64,000 nt of DNA from Clostridiales bacterium (GTDB taxonomy: Bacteria; Bacillota; Clostridia; Oscillospirales; Oscillospiraceae). Location of the stretch: positions 56,662 through 120,661 of the forward strand of contig SFIY01000001.1 of assembly GCA_004555205.1 (NCBI GenBank), read 5' to 3'. Below the pieces are notes generated by a model. The model saw only the letters and a list, made by a program, of their open reading frames with translations. It had not been told where the DNA came from and did no database searches. The position numbers and the translations under genes are program-made. Below are positions 62,028 through 64,000 of this stretch, piece after piece (positions within the stretch are counted from its first letter, which is position 1; each line of letters opens with the position of its first letter).

Positions 62028-63811
62028 TGGGTAAGAGCAAATATCCCAACCCCAAATTCTTCCGTGCCAAAACCAATATGGATTGGAAGGCACAGGGCGA
62101 AAACCTGAAGGAAGTCGGCGGCATTATCGTCGATATGCTCAAGGAAACCGATTGGAAAGCCTTCGGCAAGAAGCAGCTTGACAATATCAAGGATGACGGC
62201 CGCCGTCTGGTTCGTGAGTTCAAAACCGTCAAGGCCATGAGCAGGGACGAGAGGATTGACCTGCTCAAGAACGGCGAAAAGCATCTGGGCTACCTGTATC
62301 GCAAGGGTGCCATGGCCACTGTCCGCCGTGAATGGAAGGGTCTGGAGAGCACTGCCATTGACTTCTTTGAATGGGTCAAGATGTGGGGTCTGCTGCTGGG
62401 CACTTTCTCCAAGGATCTGATTCCCGCATTGAATACCACCTTCTGGTATCGCTGGATGATCTCCTATATGTGCTGCGTGGGCTTCATGGATAAGAACACT
62501 CTGGGCCAGCGCGGTAAGGCTCTGCAGATGAGCCACCTGATGATCTACGACATTTTCCGTTATGTTGCCGAGAATCTGGTTCTCATGGCAAAGGCCGATA
62601 GGAAGAACGGCAACAGCGAAGAGCTGAACAAGAAGCTCGTGCTGTTCGATGAAATGACCATGGGCCAGATCATGGCGGGCTTCCCCGACCTGCTGGGTAT
62701 CCCCTATCAGTTGATGCCTGTGTTCCTGGTGTCTGAGATCGACCAGTTGACCTGCATCCCCTACATTGATGCTGTGGAATCCTACGGTCTGCCTGCCGAC
62801 ACCTGCCCCGTTCCCTCTTCCGAGTGCGGCGCACTGGTTATTGACGCTCTGCCCCACATGGGAAGCTGCTTTATCTCCAGCTCCATGCCCTGCGACGGCT
62901 CCGTGATGGCTTCCAGCTATATGTCCCGTCGTTTCCCCGACCTGCCCACCTTCCACCTGACCTTCCCTGTCCGCTACGAGTATGAGGAAACCGTGGAGGA
63001 TGCTGCCGAGGACATCAAGGCCTGCATCAAGTTCATCGAAGATCAGACCGGTGCCAAGTGGAGTTGGGATGCTTACTTCGCCGCTATGAAGCGCTTCAAT
63101 GAGGAGACCAAGTACGAGCTGGAGAAGTGGGAAGTCAATAAGACCGCCTATCCCCAGATCATCGGCCCCTGCTACGAGCTGTTCCGCAAATGGAATTACG
63201 AAATGGACGGCGGCATCGATCCTCGCGTCATGAAGACCTTCAAGAAGGTCAACAAGCTGATGCTGGAAGCATACGAGAATCGTGAAGAGGCATGGCGCGG
63301 CAAGATGAAATACCGCGGCATCGTGTGGTCCTGCCCCGCTCACTACTATGCCAACTTCTCCAACTGGCTGGCAAACTGCTGGGGTGTTGACATTTTGGTC
63401 GAGATGGAGTCTTTGAACTTTACCAAGCCCTTGGAAACCGAGGATAAGGAAAAGGCTCTGATGGATCTGGCCCGCCTGTATGAGCGTATGGTCATGCGCC
63501 GTCACACCAACGGCGGTTACCACAATGTAGTTGACGAACTGTGGCGTCAGTGCGAGGCATGGAATGTCGAAATCATCATTATGTACCAGAATGTGGCTTG
63601 CAAGAATATGGCTACTCTGCAGGGCATTTTGGATGAGCAGTGCCGTGATAAGGGTTATCACATGATCTGGATTGAGCACGATCTGATGGATCCGCGTACC
63701 GTTTCCCGTAAGGATATGCGCGCTAAGGTCAACGAGTACATGAAGACCGTTATGCACGCCGAGCCTGTGGACGCTTCTCTGCTGGAGTTTGATGACGAGT
63801 CCTGCATGTAA
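62027..63811 (+). CDS. 2-Hydroxyacyl-CoA dehydratase/benzoyl-CoA reductase-type subunit (large, with N-terminal extension)
   Basis: Protein of 594 residues. The catalytic half (about 220-594) matches the same superfamily as its partner. The likely cluster Cys are Cys260 or Cys267 (ADTCPVPSSECG), Cys289 (SSMPCDGSVMASSYMSRRF) and Cys525 (YQNVACKNMATLQG). Residues 1 to about 215 are extra compared with HgdA/HgdB/FldB/FldC-type subunits of 370-480 residues. They are mostly helical, rich in charged and aromatic residues, with a hydrophobic patch near 110-155. The role of the extension is unknown. GGAGG lies 9 nt before the ATG. The activator gene follows 42 nt later. Confidence 0.85.
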   Translation: MGKSKYPNPKFFRAKTNMDWKAQGENLKEVGGIIVDMLKETDWKAFGKKQLDNIKDDGRRLVREFKTVKAMSRDERIDLLKNGEKHLGYLYRKGAMATVRREWKGLESTAIDFFEWVKMWGLLLGTFSKDLIPALNTTFWYRWMISYMCCVGFMDKNTLGQRGKALQMSHLMIYDIFRYVAENLVLMAKADRKNGNSEELNKKLVLFDEMTMGQIMAGFPDLLGIPYQLMPVFLVSEIDQLTCIPYIDAVESYGLPADTCPVPSSECGALVIDALPHMGSCFISSSMPCDGSVMASSYMSRRFPDLPTFHLTFPVRYEYEETVEDAAEDIKACIKFIEDQTGAKWSWDAYFAAMKRFNEETKYELEKWEVNKTAYPQIIGPCYELFRKWNYEMDGGIDPRVMKTFKKVNKLMLEAYENREEAWRGKMKYRGIVWSCPAHYYANFSNWLANCWGVDILVEMESLNFTKPLETEDKEKALMDLARLYERMVMRRHTNGGYHNVVDELWRQCEAWNVEIIIMYQNVACKNMATLQGILDEQCRDKGYHMIWIEHDLMDPRTVSRKDMRAKVNEYMKTVMHAEPVDASLLEFDDESCM

Positions 63812-63853
63812 GCATTTCTCTTAAAATTCACTACATAAAAATAAAGGAGTTTT

Positions 63854-64000
63854 ATGACTATGAAATATTTTGGCGGCTGCGACGTAGGTTCCACCTACAC
63901 GAAGGCAGTGATTCTGGACGAGAACGGCAAGATCTGCGCCGATACCACGATTCGCAGCAAGATCAATTCTGAAATTTCCGCAAAGCTGGCTATGGAAGAG
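63854..64000 (+). CDS. ASKHA-type activator ATPase (BadF/BadG/BcrA/BcrD family), 5' end only
   Basis: The first 49 codons are visible. YFGGCDVGSTYTKAVILDEN is the phosphate-1 motif of the activator family (as in HgdC, FldI and BcrA/BcrD: GxDxGSTxTKAV). Such proteins are homodimers with a shared [4Fe-4S] cluster that use ATP to drive an electron into the partner dehydratase or reductase. AAGGAG lies 6 nt before the ATG at 63854. It is fourth in the operon. The cluster-binding cysteines lie beyond the window. Confidence 0.92.
   Translation, partial: MTMKYFGGCDVGSTYTKAVILDENGKICADTTIRSKINSEISAKLAMEE

Noticed and set aside
61823..63757. A 644-codon minus-strand frame opposite the dehydratase-like genes
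   Set aside because: Antisense shadow. The plus strand encodes clear superfamily proteins with ribosome sites.
60831..63811. Calling the two subunits a specific enzyme such as (R)-phenyllactyl-CoA dehydratase or benzoyl-CoA reductase
   Set aside because: There is no CoA-transferase (FldA type) or pathway gene in the same operon, and the large subunit is unusual in length. Only the superfamily can be supported.

Overview
The window looks like a chromosome segment from a spore-forming anaerobic member of the Clostridia. Gut Oscillospiraceae-type butyrate producers are the best guess. The reasons are the spoIIA operon with sigF, yunB, a CotJC remnant, WhiA/YvcK/RapZ/HprK, T-box leaders on alaS and valS, pyruvate:ferredoxin oxidoreductase, an acyl-CoA:acetate CoA-transferase and oxygen-sensitive 2-hydroxyacyl-CoA dehydratase-type genes. 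I saw no rRNA, prophage, insertion sequence or CRISPR array. Most of the window is housekeeping DNA, and most genes up to about 59.8 kb are on the minus strand.

Layout. 0-4.4 kb: a cut-off aminotransferase, a NUDIX hydrolase, a HerA-like ATPase, a 5'-truncated manganese-catalase/CotJC gene and a HIT protein. 4.4-17 kb: alaS with its T-box, then one tight operon hprK-ROK kinase-murB-rapZ-yvcK-whiA-dnaE (read right to left). 17-23.7 kb: rpmB, pcrA, a divergent promoter with SOS-box-like sites driving a 38-residue membrane peptide and the TIGR03916/TIGR03915 DNA-repair pair, then spoIIAA-spoIIAB-sigF, whose end overlaps the repair gene tail to tail. 23.7-37 kb: valS with T-box, a barnase lipoprotein with barstar, CoA-transferase, PFOR, and a murD-yunB-ligA operon. 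37-43 kb: RNase P RNA, an amino-acid ABC importer, an alpha/beta hydrolase, a class II aldolase and an asparaginase. 43-57.4 kb: thioredoxin, a ferredoxin:thioredoxin reductase-like protein and a DUF255 thioredoxin-fold protein; release factor 3; tRNA-Ala; a glycine-riboswitch-controlled AgcS symporter; an XRE membrane regulator; a DNase-I-like phosphatase-fold protein; rhomboid and lspA; an MBL/B3-4 pair; a nucleoside kinase; and a polysaccharide deacetylase.

57.5-64 kb is the most unusual part. A large flavin/Fe-S enoate-reductase-type enzyme is divergent from an operon encoding a CooC-type ATPase with the CxC metal motif, two dissimilar subunits of the 2-hydroxyacyl-CoA dehydratase/benzoyl-CoA reductase superfamily (the second with an extra N-terminal region of about 200 residues) and the start of an ASKHA-type activator ATPase. 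I read this as a low-potential, ATP-driven Fe-S enzyme system with its own metallochaperone and a possible double-bond reductase partner. The substrate cannot be read from the sequence. It is the best candidate here for an undescribed system. The SOS-linked micropeptide operon is second.
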